This document shows, in pieces, positions 38,760 to 47,840 of a stretch of 64,000 nucleotides of DNA. The notes under the pieces were generated by a model that did no database searches, was not told the origin of the DNA, and worked only from the letters and a program-made list of their open reading frames with translations. The number at the start of each line of letters is the position of its first letter. Positions within the stretch are counted from its first letter, which is position 1. The stretch lies in NCBI RefSeq assembly GCF_022370835.2, contig NZ_CP092365.1:868001-932000 (forward strand). The letters are read 5' to 3'. Both the position numbers and the translations under genes were made by a program. This DNA comes from Mycolicibacillus parakoreensis. GTDB taxonomy: Bacteria > Actinomycetota > Actinomycetes > Mycobacteriales > Mycobacteriaceae.

Positions 38760-39056
38760 TTACTGCACCGGGCAGGCGTACTGGCGGGCCACGTCCATCA
38801 ACCGCTGATCGGCGCCGGGGCCGATCACGCCCTGGGCCGCCAGCTCCCAGCCGATCAACCCGGGCACCCCGCCCTCGCAGGCCTGGTGGGCGACCCGCCA
38901 GGCGGTGTCGGGGCTTAGGTGGAACCCGTTGCGTTCCAGGCCCTGCATGTAGTTGTCGAATTCCGGGGTGCCCTGGTCGGGGATCGCGTTGGCCGCACCG
39001 GCGAAGGCGACAGCGGCGATCAGCGCCCCGACCAGGGCCGTCATCACACGTTTCAT
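38760..39056 (-). CDS. Secreted DUF732-type protein
   Basis: 98 residues. MKRVMTALVGALIAAVAFAG is a clear signal peptide with cleavage near ANA. The mature part has two Cys (QACEGG and the last but two residues, ACPVQ), a likely disulfide, and the DUF732 helical pattern common in exported mycobacterial proteins. GAGGAG precedes the ATG. Function unknown. Confidence 0.85.
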   Translation of the reverse strand: MKRVMTALVGALIAAVAFAGAANAIPDQGTPEFDNYMQGLERNGFHLSPDTAWRVAHQACEGGVPGLIGWELAAQGVIGPGADQRLMDVARQYACPVQ

Positions 39057-39223
39057 GGTTTTCTCCTCGGGCTCGGTGACTGGCCCGATTATTGCTGACG
39101 CCTACGACAATTGTGGTGGGGAATGCCGCGCCGCGGTGATCCCGGCGCGGCGCCGCACGGGGGTCGTGCGGCTTTTCTCGCCGTCTGCCCGGCGCGCCGC
39201 GCGCCCCTCCCTAGACTGGGTGC

Positions 39224-39808
39224 GTGGCGACCCTGCGATTAGCCGCCGAGCCGGCGGCCGATGCCCTGCTGAGCGACGACCCGTTCGCCTTGCTCGTCGG
39301 CATGCTGCTCGACCAGCAGGTGCCGATGGAGACCGCGTTCGCCGGGCCCAAGAAGCTCGCCGACCGTCTCGGCGGGCTCGACGCGGGCGAGATCGCCGCC
39401 TACGACCCCGAGAAGTTCGCCGCGGTGTGCGCGCAGAAACCCGCGGTGCACCGCTTCCCCGGGGCGATGGCCACACGGATCCAGACTCTGGCGCAGCTGA
39501 TCGTCGACCGCTACGACGGGGACGCGGCCGGGGTGTGGACTGTCGAGGACCCCGACGGCGCCGAGGTGTTGCGCCGGCTCAAGGCGCTGCCCGGTTTCGG
39601 TGAGCAGAAGGCGCGCATCTTTCTCGCACTGCTGGGCAAACAGCTCGGCGTGACCCCGGGCGGGTGGCGCCGCGCGGCCGGGGAGTTCGGCGCCGCCGGG
39701 ACCTACCTGTCGGTGGCCGACATCGTCGACGCCGACTCGCTGGACCGGGTGCGCGCCCACAAGAAGCAGATGAAGGCGGCGAAAAAAGCGACCGCGACAC
39801 GACGGTAG
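39224..39808 (+). CDS. HhH-GPD-type base-excision-like protein (Rv1156-like)
   Basis: 194 residues. DQQVPMETAF (HhH-GPD entry motif), then the helix-hairpin-helix LKALPGFGEQKARIF. The catalytic Asp/Lys of true DNA glycosylases is not evident (GVTPGGW follows), so it may bind DNA without glycosylase activity. TAGACT (39212-39217) lies 6 nt before the GTG, so it is leaderless. Basic C-terminal tail (HKKQMKAAKKATATRR). DUF1059 gene follows 17 nt on. Confidence 0.82.
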   Translation: MATLRLAAEPAADALLSDDPFALLVGMLLDQQVPMETAFAGPKKLADRLGGLDAGEIAAYDPEKFAAVCAQKPAVHRFPGAMATRIQTLAQLIVDRYDGDAAGVWTVEDPDGAEVLRRLKALPGFGEQKARIFLALLGKQLGVTPGGWRRAAGEFGAAGTYLSVADIVDADSLDRVRAHKKQMKAAKKATATRR

Positions 39809-39825
39809 AGAGGAAGGAGTTCGGC

Positions 39826-39972
39826 GTGAAGACCCATCTGACGTGCCCGTGCGGGGAGGCCATGGTCGGCAAGGACGAAGACGACCTGGTCACCATCGTG
39901 CAGAAGCACCTCGCCGACGTGCACCCCGGCATGGAGTACGACCGGGACGCCATCTTGTTCATGGCCTACTGA
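39826..39972 (+). CDS. DUF1059 small protein
   Basis: 48 residues: KTHLTCPCGEAMVGKDEDDLVTIV then KHLADVHPGM, the CxC...HxxxxH pattern of DUF1059, probably zinc binding. AGGAAGGAG (39811-39819) precedes the GTG at 39826. It sits 17 nt after the HhH-GPD gene, so they share a transcript. Function unknown. Confidence 0.85.
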   Translation: MKTHLTCPCGEAMVGKDEDDLVTIVQKHLADVHPGMEYDRDAILFMAY

Positions 39973-39988
39973 CCCGGCCTACTGACCC
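39963..39988 (+). repeat. 13-bp tandem duplication spanning the DUF1059 stop
   Basis: GGCCTACTGACCC at 39963-39975 and again at 39976-39988. The TGA of the first copy ends the gene, and the second copy repeats it out of use. Confidence 0.85.
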
Positions 39989-40040
39989 GCCCGCCGCCGC
40001 GCCCCGGCCGTCACACCGGGGCGGGGCGCCGTGTGGGGCG

Positions 40041-41030
40041 TCAGGGCACCACCGTCGACCCGATGGTCGGCATGAACTGGCACTGGCTGTCCTCGGTGGT
40101 GACCTGACCGAAGATCGTCGACATGATGCTGCCCGATCCGGTGTCGACGATCGCGGTCAGCGTGGTCGGACCCTCCGGGTTGATGTCGTCGCGCGGGGTC
40201 AGCGTCTCGGTCCCGGACTTGCCGGTGGTCAGGTTGACCCAGGTGACGTTCAGCGGCAGCTTCTGCTTCTCCGCCGGGCCGGGGGTGCCGACCGCGGTGA
40301 ACACGTAGGCGGTCTGGCCGGCCTTCGGTCCCGGGGTGGGGATCTCGGCCGGACCGGCCACCGACAGAGCGCTGGCGATCACGTTGCCGCCGTCGGCGAG
40401 GCAGTGGGTGCCGATCGACGGGTACATGAACTCCTGGGTGGTCGCGCTCTCCGGGCCGAAATCCGCCGTCGGCTGGGCCTCGGGAACGGCATCCGGTGCA
40501 GCCTCGGGGGCCGCGCCGTCGACGGCGACCGGGGCCGCCGCCTCCGGCGCCGGCGGGTCGGCCTGCGGGGGCACCGGCCCGGGCGGCGCCGGCTGGGCCG
40601 CCGGGGCGTGGGGCACCTCCACCGGAACCGGCCCGACCGCGTTGGCCGGGTTGATGCCGGTGGGCAGGTGCGCCTGGGTGCCCGGTTCCACCCCCGGACC
40701 GGGCATGTGCGCCACCGCCACCGGGTCGGCCTGGATGAAGTCGGTCACCGAATCGGCCACCTGGCGGGAGTCGGCGGGCGCCTCGGAGTTGCCCTTGAAG
40801 GCGGCCGCAGCCGCCATCAGCAACTCCACCGCACCCTGCGGGTCGGCCGCGGCCTGCTGGATCACCGGGCTGAGCTGCTCGATGGCGGGCAGCCCCGGCG
40901 TCTGGGCGGCGGGTACCGGTTCGGCCGGGGGGACCGGCTCGGCCACCGCCGTGCCGGCCAGCGCCAGCGCTGTGGCCGACGCGATGGCCGCGGCGGTGAT
41001 CCCGGTGGTGAAACTGAAGGTCCGTACCAC
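40041..41030 (-). CDS. Secreted Ala/Pro-rich protein (Rv1157c-like)
   Basis: 329 residues. Signal peptide in the first ~30 (FTTGITAAAIASATALALAG, cleavage near AVA). A Pro/Ala-rich, low-complexity linker (about 105-195) joins a helical N-terminal region to a C-terminal domain (about 198-329) with two Cys (THCLADGG, SQCQFMP), likely disulfide-bonded. GTG start with GGAG 6 nt upstream. Followed in the same direction from the Rv1158c-like gene, as Rv1157c-Rv1158c. Function unknown. Confidence 0.82.
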   Translation of the reverse strand: MVRTFSFTTGITAAAIASATALALAGTAVAEPVPPAEPVPAAQTPGLPAIEQLSPVIQQAAADPQGAVELLMAAAAAFKGNSEAPADSRQVADSVTDFIQADPVAVAHMPGPGVEPGTQAHLPTGINPANAVGPVPVEVPHAPAAQPAPPGPVPPQADPPAPEAAAPVAVDGAAPEAAPDAVPEAQPTADFGPESATTQEFMYPSIGTHCLADGGNVIASALSVAGPAEIPTPGPKAGQTAYVFTAVGTPGPAEKQKLPLNVTWVNLTTGKSGTETLTPRDDINPEGPTTLTAIVDTGSGSIMSTIFGQVTTEDSQCQFMPTIGSTVVP

Positions 41031-41081
41031 GATGTGCTCCCCTGTTGAGTGGGTGGCTGGGTCAGGTGTGGCGTCGAGGCG

Positions 41082-41696
41082 TCAAGGCAGCGCCGACACC
41101 GGGCTGAGGCCGGCCAGGTCGGGCATCGGGCCGCTGGTCGGGGCCAGCGCCGAGGGCGCCGACGGGGCCGCGGGAGTGGTGACCGCGCCCGGGACGGCTC
41201 CCGGCGCCATCCCCGGGGTGACGCGCGGCGCCGCCGGTGCGGCCGGAGTCGTGGCCGGCACACCGGGCAGCAGCGACGTCAGGTCGCCGGGGAACGACAC
41301 CTGCTGAGGCAGCGGCACCGGCAGGCCCGGGACGTTCGGCAGGTTCACCGAGGTGTTGGGCACCAGGGTGTTGTTCGGTGTGGCGGCCGGGTTGACCGCG
41401 GTCGCCGGGACCTGGCTGGGCAGGTGCGGCTGGGGAATATTGACGCTGGCGCTCGCGGCCGGCGGCGGGGTGGCCGGCGCGGTCGCCGGGCCCTGGCCCA
41501 GTTTCGCCGCGACGTCCTGCAACATCATCGGGGCGGTGGCCGGCAGATTGGCCAGTTGCTCGATCGCGGGAACCCCCGGCGGGGTCGGGTTGGGCGCCGG
41601 CGCGGTGTCGGCCCGGGCGACACCGCCCGTCAGCATCGCGGTCGACGTGCCGACCACGACGGCGGTGGCGGTCAGCAGGCTGCGGGTCATGGACAT
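41082..41696 (-). CDS. Secreted Ala/Pro-rich protein (Rv1158c-like)
   Basis: 204 residues. Signal peptide (TRSLLTATAVVVGTSTAML, cleavage near ARA), then an Ala/Pro/Val-rich, apparently disordered chain with no Cys. Shares the element VPAIEQL with its downstream neighbour (LPAIEQL), so the two secreted proteins are probably related at the N-terminus. ATG 41696 has GGGGAG 6 nt upstream. 51 nt separate it from the next gene on the strand. It is divergent from pimE. Confidence 0.8.
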   Translation of the reverse strand: MSMTRSLLTATAVVVGTSTAMLTGGVARADTAPAPNPTPPGVPAIEQLANLPATAPMMLQDVAAKLGQGPATAPATPPPAASASVNIPQPHLPSQVPATAVNPAATPNNTLVPNTSVNLPNVPGLPVPLPQQVSFPGDLTSLLPGVPATTPAAPAAPRVTPGMAPGAVPGAVTTPAAPSAPSALAPTSGPMPDLAGLSPVSALP

Positions 41697-41854
41697 GTGG
41701 GGCTCCCCAATTCGTTCGACGGCGTGTTCACCGCCGAACGTATTCCGATACGGGAGTTACTCAAGTGACACGTGTGGCATTTACGGAACCGTTATTGAGG
41801 CGAGCGGATTCGGTGACCGGCCCGATGCCGATCCGAGTCGATCGACGCACTGAC

Positions 41855-41860
41855 TAAAGT
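41855..41860 (+). promoter_or_regulatory. -10 box for pimE
   Basis: TAAAGT, 7 nt before an in-frame ATC codon at 41868 and 70 nt before the first in-frame ATG (41931). If used, the transcript would begin at or very near the ATC. Confidence 0.45.
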
Positions 41861-41930
41861 CAGGCCAATCGACACCACACCCGCCTCGGCGTCGCCGGTT
41901 TGGCAGCGCCGCGCCCCGCTCCTGGCCGCG

Positions 41931-43085
41931 ATGTTGCTGGCGCTCAGCGTCGTCGCGCGACTGGCCTGGATCGCCCTGGTGCCGCACGGCACCAACTTCG
42001 TGGACCTGCACGTCTACATCGACGGTGCGGCCGCCCTCGACACGCCCGGAACGCTCTACGACTACGTCTACCGCGGCCAGACCCGCGACTTCGATCTGCC
42101 GTTCACCTACCCGCCGTTCGCCGCGCTGGTCTTCTACCCGCTGCACCTGTTGCCGTTCGCGGTGGTGGCCGCGGCCTGGCAGGCCGGGACCGTCGTCGCG
42201 CTGTACGCCGCGGTCCGGGTCAGCCAGCGGCTGCTCGGCGTCGTCGGCGCGCGCCCCGCGGCGATGGCGTGGACGGCGGTGATGCTCTGGATCGAGCCGG
42301 TGCGCAGCACGCTCAACTACGGCCAGATCAACGTGCTGTTGATGCTGGCGACACTGGTCGCGGTGTTCAGCCGGCGCAGCTGGCTCTCGGGGCTGCTGGT
42401 CGGCGTGGCCGCCGGGATCAAACTCACCCCCGCCGTCGCGGTCGTCTACTTCCTCGGGGCGCGGCGCTGGGCCGCCGCGGTGCTCACCGCGCTGGTCTTC
42501 GCCGGCACCGTGGCGGTCTCCTATCTGCTGGTCGGCGACGCGGCGCGGCGCTACTTCACCACCCTGCTCGGCGACGCCGACCGCGTCGGGCCGATCGGCA
42601 CCGCGTTCAACCAATCCTGGCGCGGGGCTCTGTCGCGCATCCTCGGCCACGACGCCGGATACGGGCCGCTGGTGCTGGTCGCGATCGCGGTGACCGCGGT
42701 GACCGCGGTGCTGGCCTGGCGGGCCCTCGGTGCCGACGACCGGCTGGGCCGGCTGCTGGTGGTGGAGCTGGTCGGGCTGCTGGTCTCGCCGATCTCGTGG
42801 TCACACCACTGGGTGTGGCTGGTCCCGCTGATCATCTGGCTCTTCCACGGGCCGGCGCGCCACCGATGGGGTGCCCGCGTGCTGGGCTGGGGCTGGCTGG
42901 CGGTGACGCTGCTCGGGGTGCCGTGGGTGCTCAGCTTCGCCCAATCCACGATCTGGCAGATCTCGCGGCCCTGGCATCTGGCCTGGGCGGCGCTGGCGTA
43001 CCTCGCTGCCGCGCTGGGCACGATGGCGTGGATGGCGCTCACCGCACCGCGCGACACGCCCGGAAGCGGGTCCGCACGCCGTTAG
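41931..43085 (+). CDS. pimE: Polyprenol-phosphate-mannose PIM mannosyltransferase
   Basis: GT-C fold integral membrane enzyme that adds alpha-1,2-mannose to Ac1PIM4 on the periplasmic side. [15 protein letters not shown] holds the catalytic Asp region, and TFAFNQSW-like block appears as [20 protein letters not shown]. About nine helices in 384 residues from ATG 41931. The frame stays open upstream to 41817 without ATG, GTG or TTG, and encodes [10 protein letters not shown], which resembles the N-terminus I recall for M. tuberculosis PimE. Helix 1 would also be more complete. The true start may therefore be a non-canonical codon (ATC 41868 or CTG 41850). The stop overlaps phhB by 4 bp. Confidence 0.9.
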   Translation: MLLALSVVARLAWIALVPHGTNFVDLHVYIDGAAALDTPGTLYDYVYRGQTRDFDLPFTYPPFAALVFYPLHLLPFAVVAAAWQAGTVVALYAAVRVSQRLLGVVGARPAAMAWTAVMLWIEPVRSTLNYGQINVLLMLATLVAVFSRRSWLSGLLVGVAAGIKLTPAVAVVYFLGARRWAAAVLTALVFAGTVAVSYLLVGDAARRYFTTLLGDADRVGPIGTAFNQSWRGALSRILGHDAGYGPLVLVAIAVTAVTAVLAWRALGADDRLGRLLVVELVGLLVSPISWSHHWVWLVPLIIWLFHGPARHRWGARVLGWGWLAVTLLGVPWVLSFAQSTIWQISRPWHLAWAALAYLAAALGTMAWMALTAPRDTPGSGSARR

Positions 43086-43366
43086 GAGGCCAGAATCCGG
43101 TCGATGTCGGCGGCCATCGTGGTGTCCTGCTCGGTGATCCCGCCGGCCGAGTGGGTCACCAGCGTGAATGTCACGGTGCGCCACCGGATGTCGATGTCGG
43201 GGTGGTGGTCTCGGGATTCGGCGTGTTCGGCCACCCGGCGCACCGCCTCGATGCCGGCCAGAAACGACGGAAACTTCACGGATCGGCGCAGGGCCCCGTC
43301 GACGTGCTCCCAGCCGTCGAGGGTGCCCACCGCCGCGGTCACTTGTTCGTCGGTCAACACAGCCAT
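43082..43366 (-). CDS. phhB: Pterin-4a-carbinolamine dehydratase
   Basis: 94 residues, the usual length. [16 protein letters not shown] carries the family His-His-Pro-Asp signature. It recycles carbinolamine pterins. In mycobacteria its partner is unclear. Same place as Rv1159A. The stop codon overlaps that of pimE (convergent). Divergent from mutT2 by 34 bp. Confidence 0.94.
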   Translation of the reverse strand: MAVLTDEQVTAAVGTLDGWEHVDGALRRSVKFPSFLAGIEAVRRVAEHAESRDHHPDIDIRWRTVTFTLVTHSAGGITEQDTTMAADIDRILAS

Positions 43367-43400
43367 ACCTCGACGATAGGACGGTATAGCGTCAGACGCT

Positions 43401-43802
43401 ATGTCGATGCAGATCGTCGTCGCCGGCGCCGTGATCGGCGACGGCGCCCTGCTGGTCGCCCAGCGCGGCCGGCCCCCCGAGCTGGCCGGCCGATGGGAGC
43501 TGCCCGGAGGCAAGGTCGCGCCGGGGGAGAGTGAGCCCGCCGCGTTGGCCCGCGAGCTCGCCGAGGAGCTCGGGGTCGCCGAGCCCGACGTGCACGTCGG
43601 GGGCCGCATCGGCACCGACGTGGCGCTGACCGCGACGATGACCCTGCGCGCCTACCGGGTGAGGTTGACCGGGGCACCGCCGCGGCCGCTGGAGCATCGC
43701 GCACTGCGCTGGGTCGACGCCGCCGGTCTGCACCACGTCGACTGGGTGCCCGCCGACCGGGCGTGGCTGACCGACCTGGCGGCCGCCTTGGCCGCCCGCT
43801 GA
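43401..43802 (+). CDS. mutT2: Nudix pyrophosphohydrolase MutT2
   Basis: 133 residues. Complete Nudix box: [20 protein letters not shown] followed by ELGV (GX5EX7REUXEEXGU). Hydrolyses dCTP/5-methyl-dCTP and oxidised nucleotides. TAGCGT lies 8 nt before ATG 43401, and ATG 43407 is an alternative. The N-terminus [20 protein letters not shown] is characteristic of this group. It is the last gene before the nar promoter region. Confidence 0.93.
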   Translation: MSMQIVVAGAVIGDGALLVAQRGRPPELAGRWELPGGKVAPGESEPAALARELAEELGVAEPDVHVGGRIGTDVALTATMTLRAYRVRLTGAPPRPLEHRALRWVDAAGLHHVDWVPADRAWLTDLAAALAAR

Positions 43803-44107
43803 ATCCAGTCGCCGCCCAGTAGCCTTGCAGGACACTCACAGCCGAGGGTCAGGGGTTGGTGAGCGGCGTCGTGACCGGTGGTTTTCCGCTCCGATCACCC
43901 ACCAGCAGCAGGTCAGTCGCGGTTGGTGAGCACAGGCGGGCTCTGCCAGACTGAACTGGCCTTTCGTGTGCCCGCCACGTCAGCTCACCGTGTCCACTCC
44001 GGCCCGGGCGGGAGTGCCCAACGTCGTTGACGACCGCCCATTACGCCCCGGCCCGGGTGCGCCATCCCGGGTGCGCCATCGCGCCCCAAGTTGAAGGAGG
44101 CCCACGC
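43803..44107 (+). promoter_or_regulatory. narG upstream region with repeats
   Basis: 305 bases without a gene. GGTTGGTGAGC is repeated at 43854-43864 and 43921-43931, and GCTCACC at 43983-43989 can pair with either GGTGAGC, so alternative stems are possible. A 14-bp tandem duplication of CCGGGTGCGCCATC fills 44053-44080. AAGGAGG at 44094-44100 is the narG ribosome site. The direct repeats may be regulator sites or part of a structured leader. I could not match it to a known riboswitch. Confidence 0.6.
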
Positions 44108-47100
44108 GTGACCAGTGCCCCGCAGATCGGCGGCCCGCTCGAGGAGTTGCTGGAACGCAGCGGCCGGTTCTTCACCCCGGGCGTGTTCTCCGACGACCTG
44201 CGCACCGTGACCCGGCGCGGGGGCCGTGACGCCGACGTCTTCTACCGCGACCGGTGGAGCCACGACAAGGTCGTGCGCTCCACCCACGGGGTCAACTGCA
44301 CCGGGTCGTGCTCGTGGAAGATCTTCGTCAAGGACGGCATCATCACCTGGGAGAACCAGGCCACCGACTATCCCTCGGTCGGGCCGGACCGGCCCGAATA
44401 CGAACCGCGCGGCTGCCCGCGCGGCGCCTCGTTCTCCTGGTACTCCTACTCGCCGACCCGGGTGCGCTACCCCTATGCGCGCGGCCTGCTGGTGGAGATG
44501 TTCCGGGAGGCCAAGGCCCGCCTCGGCGACCCGGTGCGCGCCTGGGAGGACATCCAGGCCGACCCGCAGCGCCGGCGGCGCTATCAGCGCGCCCGCGGCA
44601 AGGGCGGTCTGGTGCGGGTCAGCTGGGCCGAAGCCACCGAGATGATCGCCGCCGCCCACGTGCACACGATCAAGACCTACGGGCCCGACCGGGTCGCCGG
44701 ATTCTCCCCGATCCCGGCGATGTCGATGGTCTCCTACGCCGCCGGTTCCCGCTTCTTCGAGCTGATCGGCGCGCCGATGACCTCGTTCTACGATTGGTAC
44801 GCCGACCTGCCGGTGGCCTCCCCGCAGGTCTTCGGCGATCAGACCGACGTCCCCGAGTCCGGGGACTGGTGGGACGCCGCCTATCTGGTGATGTGGGGAT
44901 CCAACGTCCCGATCACCCGCACCCCGGACGCGCACTGGATGGCCGAGGTCCGCTACCGCGGCACCAAGGTGGTCTCGGTCAGTCCCGACTACGCCGACAA
45001 CACCAAGTTCGCCGACGAGTGGATTCCGTGCGCGGCCGGCACCGACGGGGCCCTGGCGATGGCCATGGGCCATGTGATCCTCACCGAACACTATGTGCGC
45101 AAACCGGTTCCGTTCTTCTTGGACTACTCGCGCCGGTACACCGATCTGCCGTTTCTGATCAAACTCGAGCAGCGCGGCGACGATCTGGTTCCGGGAAAGA
45201 ACCTCACCGCCGCTGACCTCGGCGGTGAAACGGCCCGCCTGCAGAACGCCGCGTTCAAACCGGCGCTGCTCGACGAATCCACCGACACGGTCATGATCCC
45301 GCGCGGCTCGCTGGGTTTCCGCTACGGTGACGAGGGGGTCGGCCAGTGGAACCTCGACCTCGGCGCGGTGTCCCCGGCGCTCAGCGTCGGCGGGCAGACC
45401 CCCGGGGAGACCGCGACCGTGACGTTGCCCAGCTTCGACACGGTCAACGGCGAGGGCACCACCGTGCAGCGCGGCGTCCCGGTGCGGCGCGTCGGTGATC
45501 ACTTGGTGTGCACCGTGTTCGACTTGACCCTGGCCCAGTACGGGGTGGCTCGGCCGGGCCTGCCCGGCCGGTGGCCGACCGGTTACGACGACCCCGACCA
45601 TCCGAACACCCCGGCGTGGCAGGAGCCGATCACCGGGGTGTCGGCCGCCCAAGCGGTCCGGATCGCCAAGGAATTCGCCCACAGTTCCGAGGAGTCCGGC
45701 GGTCGTTCGATGATCATCATGGGCAGCGGGATCTGCCAGTGGTTCCACGGTGACGCCACCTACCGTGCGGTGCTGGCGCTGCTGATGCTCACCGGGTCGA
45801 TGGGCCGCAACGGCGGCGGTTGGGCGCACTACGTCGGTCAGGAGAAAGTCCGGCCGCTGACCGGGTTTCAGACCATGGCGATGGCCACCGACTGGGTGCG
45901 CCCGCCCCGACAGGTGCCCGGCGCCTCCTACTGGTACGCCCACACCGACCAGTGGCGCTACGACTCCTACGGTGCGGACAAGCTGACCAGCCCGTTGGGG
46001 CGCGGGCAGTTCCGCGACAAACACACGATGGACCTGCTGGCCGCCTCCACGGCGATGGGCTGGAGCCCGTTCTATCCGCAGTTCGACAAGTCCAGCCTCG
46101 ACGTCGCCGACGAGGCCCACGCCGCCGGCCGCGACGTCGGCGAGTACGTCGCCGAGCAACTCGCACGCCGCGACCTGCGGCTGGCGGTCACCGATCCGGA
46201 CAACCCGGTCAACTGGCCCCGGGTGCTCACGGTGTGGCGGGCCAACCTGATCGGATCGTCGGGCAAGGGCAGCGAGTACTTCCTGCAGCACCTGCTGGGC
46301 ACCGAGTCCAACCTGCTGGGCAGCGCCCCCACCGACGGGGTGCGCCCCCGCGACGTGGTCTGCGACGGTGAGATCCCCGAAGGAAAACTCGATCTGCTGA
46401 TGTCGATCGACTTTCGGATGACCTCGACCACGTTGGTCTCCGACGTGGTGCTGCCGGCGGCGACCTGGTACGAGAAGGCCGACCTGTCCAGCACCGACAT
46501 GCACCCGTATGTGCACTCGTTCTCCGCGGCGACCGACCCGCCGTGGGAGACCCGCAGCGACTTCGACGCGTTCGGGGCGATCGCGCGGGCGTTCAGCGCG
46601 ATGGCCAAACAGCATCTGGGCACCCGCACCGACGTGGTGCTCACCGCCTTGTCCCACGACACCGCCGACGCGATGGCCTACCCGGACGGCACCGAGAACA
46701 ACTGGCTGACCACCGGCGAGACCCCGATCCCGGGTACGACGATGCCCAAGGTCACCGCGGTGGAACGCGACTACACCGCGATCTACGACAAGTGGCGCAC
46801 CCTCGGCCCGCTCGTCGACGAACTGGGTATGACGCTGAAGGGCTACACCGTGTTTCCCGACGAAGAGGTCGAGGAGATGGCCGCACGTTTCGGGGTGATG
46901 GATTCCGGGCCCGGACAAGGACGCCCGGCGATCACCACCGCCAAGCAGATGTGCGATGTGCTGCTGTTGCTGTCGGGCACCACCAACGGGCGCCTGGCGG
47001 TCGAGGGGTTCCGCGCCCTGGAACTGCGCACGGGTCAGCGGCTGGCCCACCTGGCCGAGGGCAGCGAGGAACGGCGCATCAGCTACGCCGACACCCAGGC

Positions 47101-47806
47101 GCGCCCGGTGCCGGTGATCACCAGCCCGGAGTGGTCGGGCAGCGAGACCGGGGGCCGGCGCTACGCCCCGTTCACGATCAACATCGAAAACCTCAAACCG
47201 TTCCACACCCTGACCGGCCGGATGCATTTCTACCTCGCCCACGACTGGGTCGAGGAACTCGGTGAGCACCTGCCGGTCTACCGCCCGCCGCTGGACATGG
47301 CGCGGCTGTTCGACACCCCCGAACTCGGTGCGACCGGCGCCGACGGGATCGGTCTGACGGTGCGCTACCTCACCCCGCACTCGAAATGGTCGTTCCACTC
47401 CACCTATCAGGACAACCTGTACATGTTGTCGCTGTCACGGGGTGGGCCCACCATGTGGATGAGCCCCGGCGACGCGGCGAAGATCGCGGTGCGCGACAAC
47501 GACTGGGTGGAGGCGGTCAACGTCAACGGGGTGTTCGTGTGCCGGGCGATCGTGTCCCAGCGCATGCCCGAGGGCGTGGTCTTCGTCTACCACGTCCAGG
47601 AACGCACCGTGGACACCCCGCGCACCGAGACCACCGGAAAGCGGGGCGGCAACCACAATTCGCTCACCCGGGTGCGGGTCAAACCGAGCCACCTGGCCGG
47701 CGGATACGGCCAACACGCGTTCGCCTTCAACTACATGGGGCCCACCGGAAACCAACGCGACGAGGTGACGGTCGTGCGTCGCCGCAGCCAGGAGGTGCGT
47801 TACTGA
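44108..47806 (+). CDS. narG: Nitrate reductase alpha subunit
   Basis: 1232 residues, the length of M. tuberculosis NarG. Bis-MGD molybdenum enzyme of the membrane-bound, cytoplasm-facing complex reducing nitrate with quinol electrons. FS0 cluster ligands H60, C64, C68 and C103 (STHGVNCTGSC; EPRGCPRG). Mo ligand Asp in SFYDWY (D229). GTG 44108 with AAGGAGG 7 nt upstream, and the 27-codon upstream extension is not protein-like. First gene of narGHJI. No twin-Arg leader, as expected for NarG facing the cytosol. Confidence 0.97.
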   Translation: MTSAPQIGGPLEELLERSGRFFTPGVFSDDLRTVTRRGGRDADVFYRDRWSHDKVVRSTHGVNCTGSCSWKIFVKDGIITWENQATDYPSVGPDRPEYEPRGCPRGASFSWYSYSPTRVRYPYARGLLVEMFREAKARLGDPVRAWEDIQADPQRRRRYQRARGKGGLVRVSWAEATEMIAAAHVHTIKTYGPDRVAGFSPIPAMSMVSYAAGSRFFELIGAPMTSFYDWYADLPVASPQVFGDQTDVPESGDWWDAAYLVMWGSNVPITRTPDAHWMAEVRYRGTKVVSVSPDYADNTKFADEWIPCAAGTDGALAMAMGHVILTEHYVRKPVPFFLDYSRRYTDLPFLIKLEQRGDDLVPGKNLTAADLGGETARLQNAAFKPALLDESTDTVMIPRGSLGFRYGDEGVGQWNLDLGAVSPALSVGGQTPGETATVTLPSFDTVNGEGTTVQRGVPVRRVGDHLVCTVFDLTLAQYGVARPGLPGRWPTGYDDPDHPNTPAWQEPITGVSAAQAVRIAKEFAHSSEESGGRSMIIMGSGICQWFHGDATYRAVLALLMLTGSMGRNGGGWAHYVGQEKVRPLTGFQTMAMATDWVRPPRQVPGASYWYAHTDQWRYDSYGADKLTSPLGRGQFRDKHTMDLLAASTAMGWSPFYPQFDKSSLDVADEAHAAGRDVGEYVAEQLARRDLRLAVTDPDNPVNWPRVLTVWRANLIGSSGKGSEYFLQHLLGTESNLLGSAPTDGVRPRDVVCDGEIPEGKLDLLMSIDFRMTSTTLVSDVVLPAATWYEKADLSSTDMHPYVHSFSAATDPPWETRSDFDAFGAIARAFSAMAKQHLGTRTDVVLTALSHDTADAMAYPDGTENNWLTTGETPIPGTTMPKVTAVERDYTAIYDKWRTLGPLVDELGMTLKGYTVFPDEEVEEMAARFGVMDSGPGQGRPAITTAKQMCDVLLLLSGTTNGRLAVEGFRALELRTGQRLAHLAEGSEERRISYADTQARPVPVITSPEWSGSETGGRRYAPFTINIENLKPFHTLTGRMHFYLAHDWVEELGEHLPVYRPPLDMARLFDTPELGATGADGIGLTVRYLTPHSKWSFHSTYQDNLYMLSLSRGGPTMWMSPGDAAKIAVRDNDWVEAVNVNGVFVCRAIVSQRMPEGVVFVYHVQERTVDTPRTETTGKRGGNHNSLTRVRVKPSHLAGGYGQHAFAFNYMGPTGNQRDEVTVVRRRSQEVRY

Positions 47807-47840
47807 TGGCCGACTCGACCACCGTCTGCGGGGTGCGGCG

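Noticed and set aside
40041..41696. PE/PPE or PGRS genes
   Set aside because: The Ala/Pro-rich proteins have Sec signals and no PE/PPE N-terminal motifs. None was found in the window.
43803..44107. Molybdenum cofactor riboswitch before narG
   Set aside because: Stems are possible but the conserved moco motif was not recognised. Only a covariance-model search could confirm one.
43985..47398. Antisense open frame of 1137 codons opposite narG
   Set aside because: Composed of His/Arg/Gly-rich low-character sequence, the usual mirror of a high-GC gene. narG is certain on the other strand.
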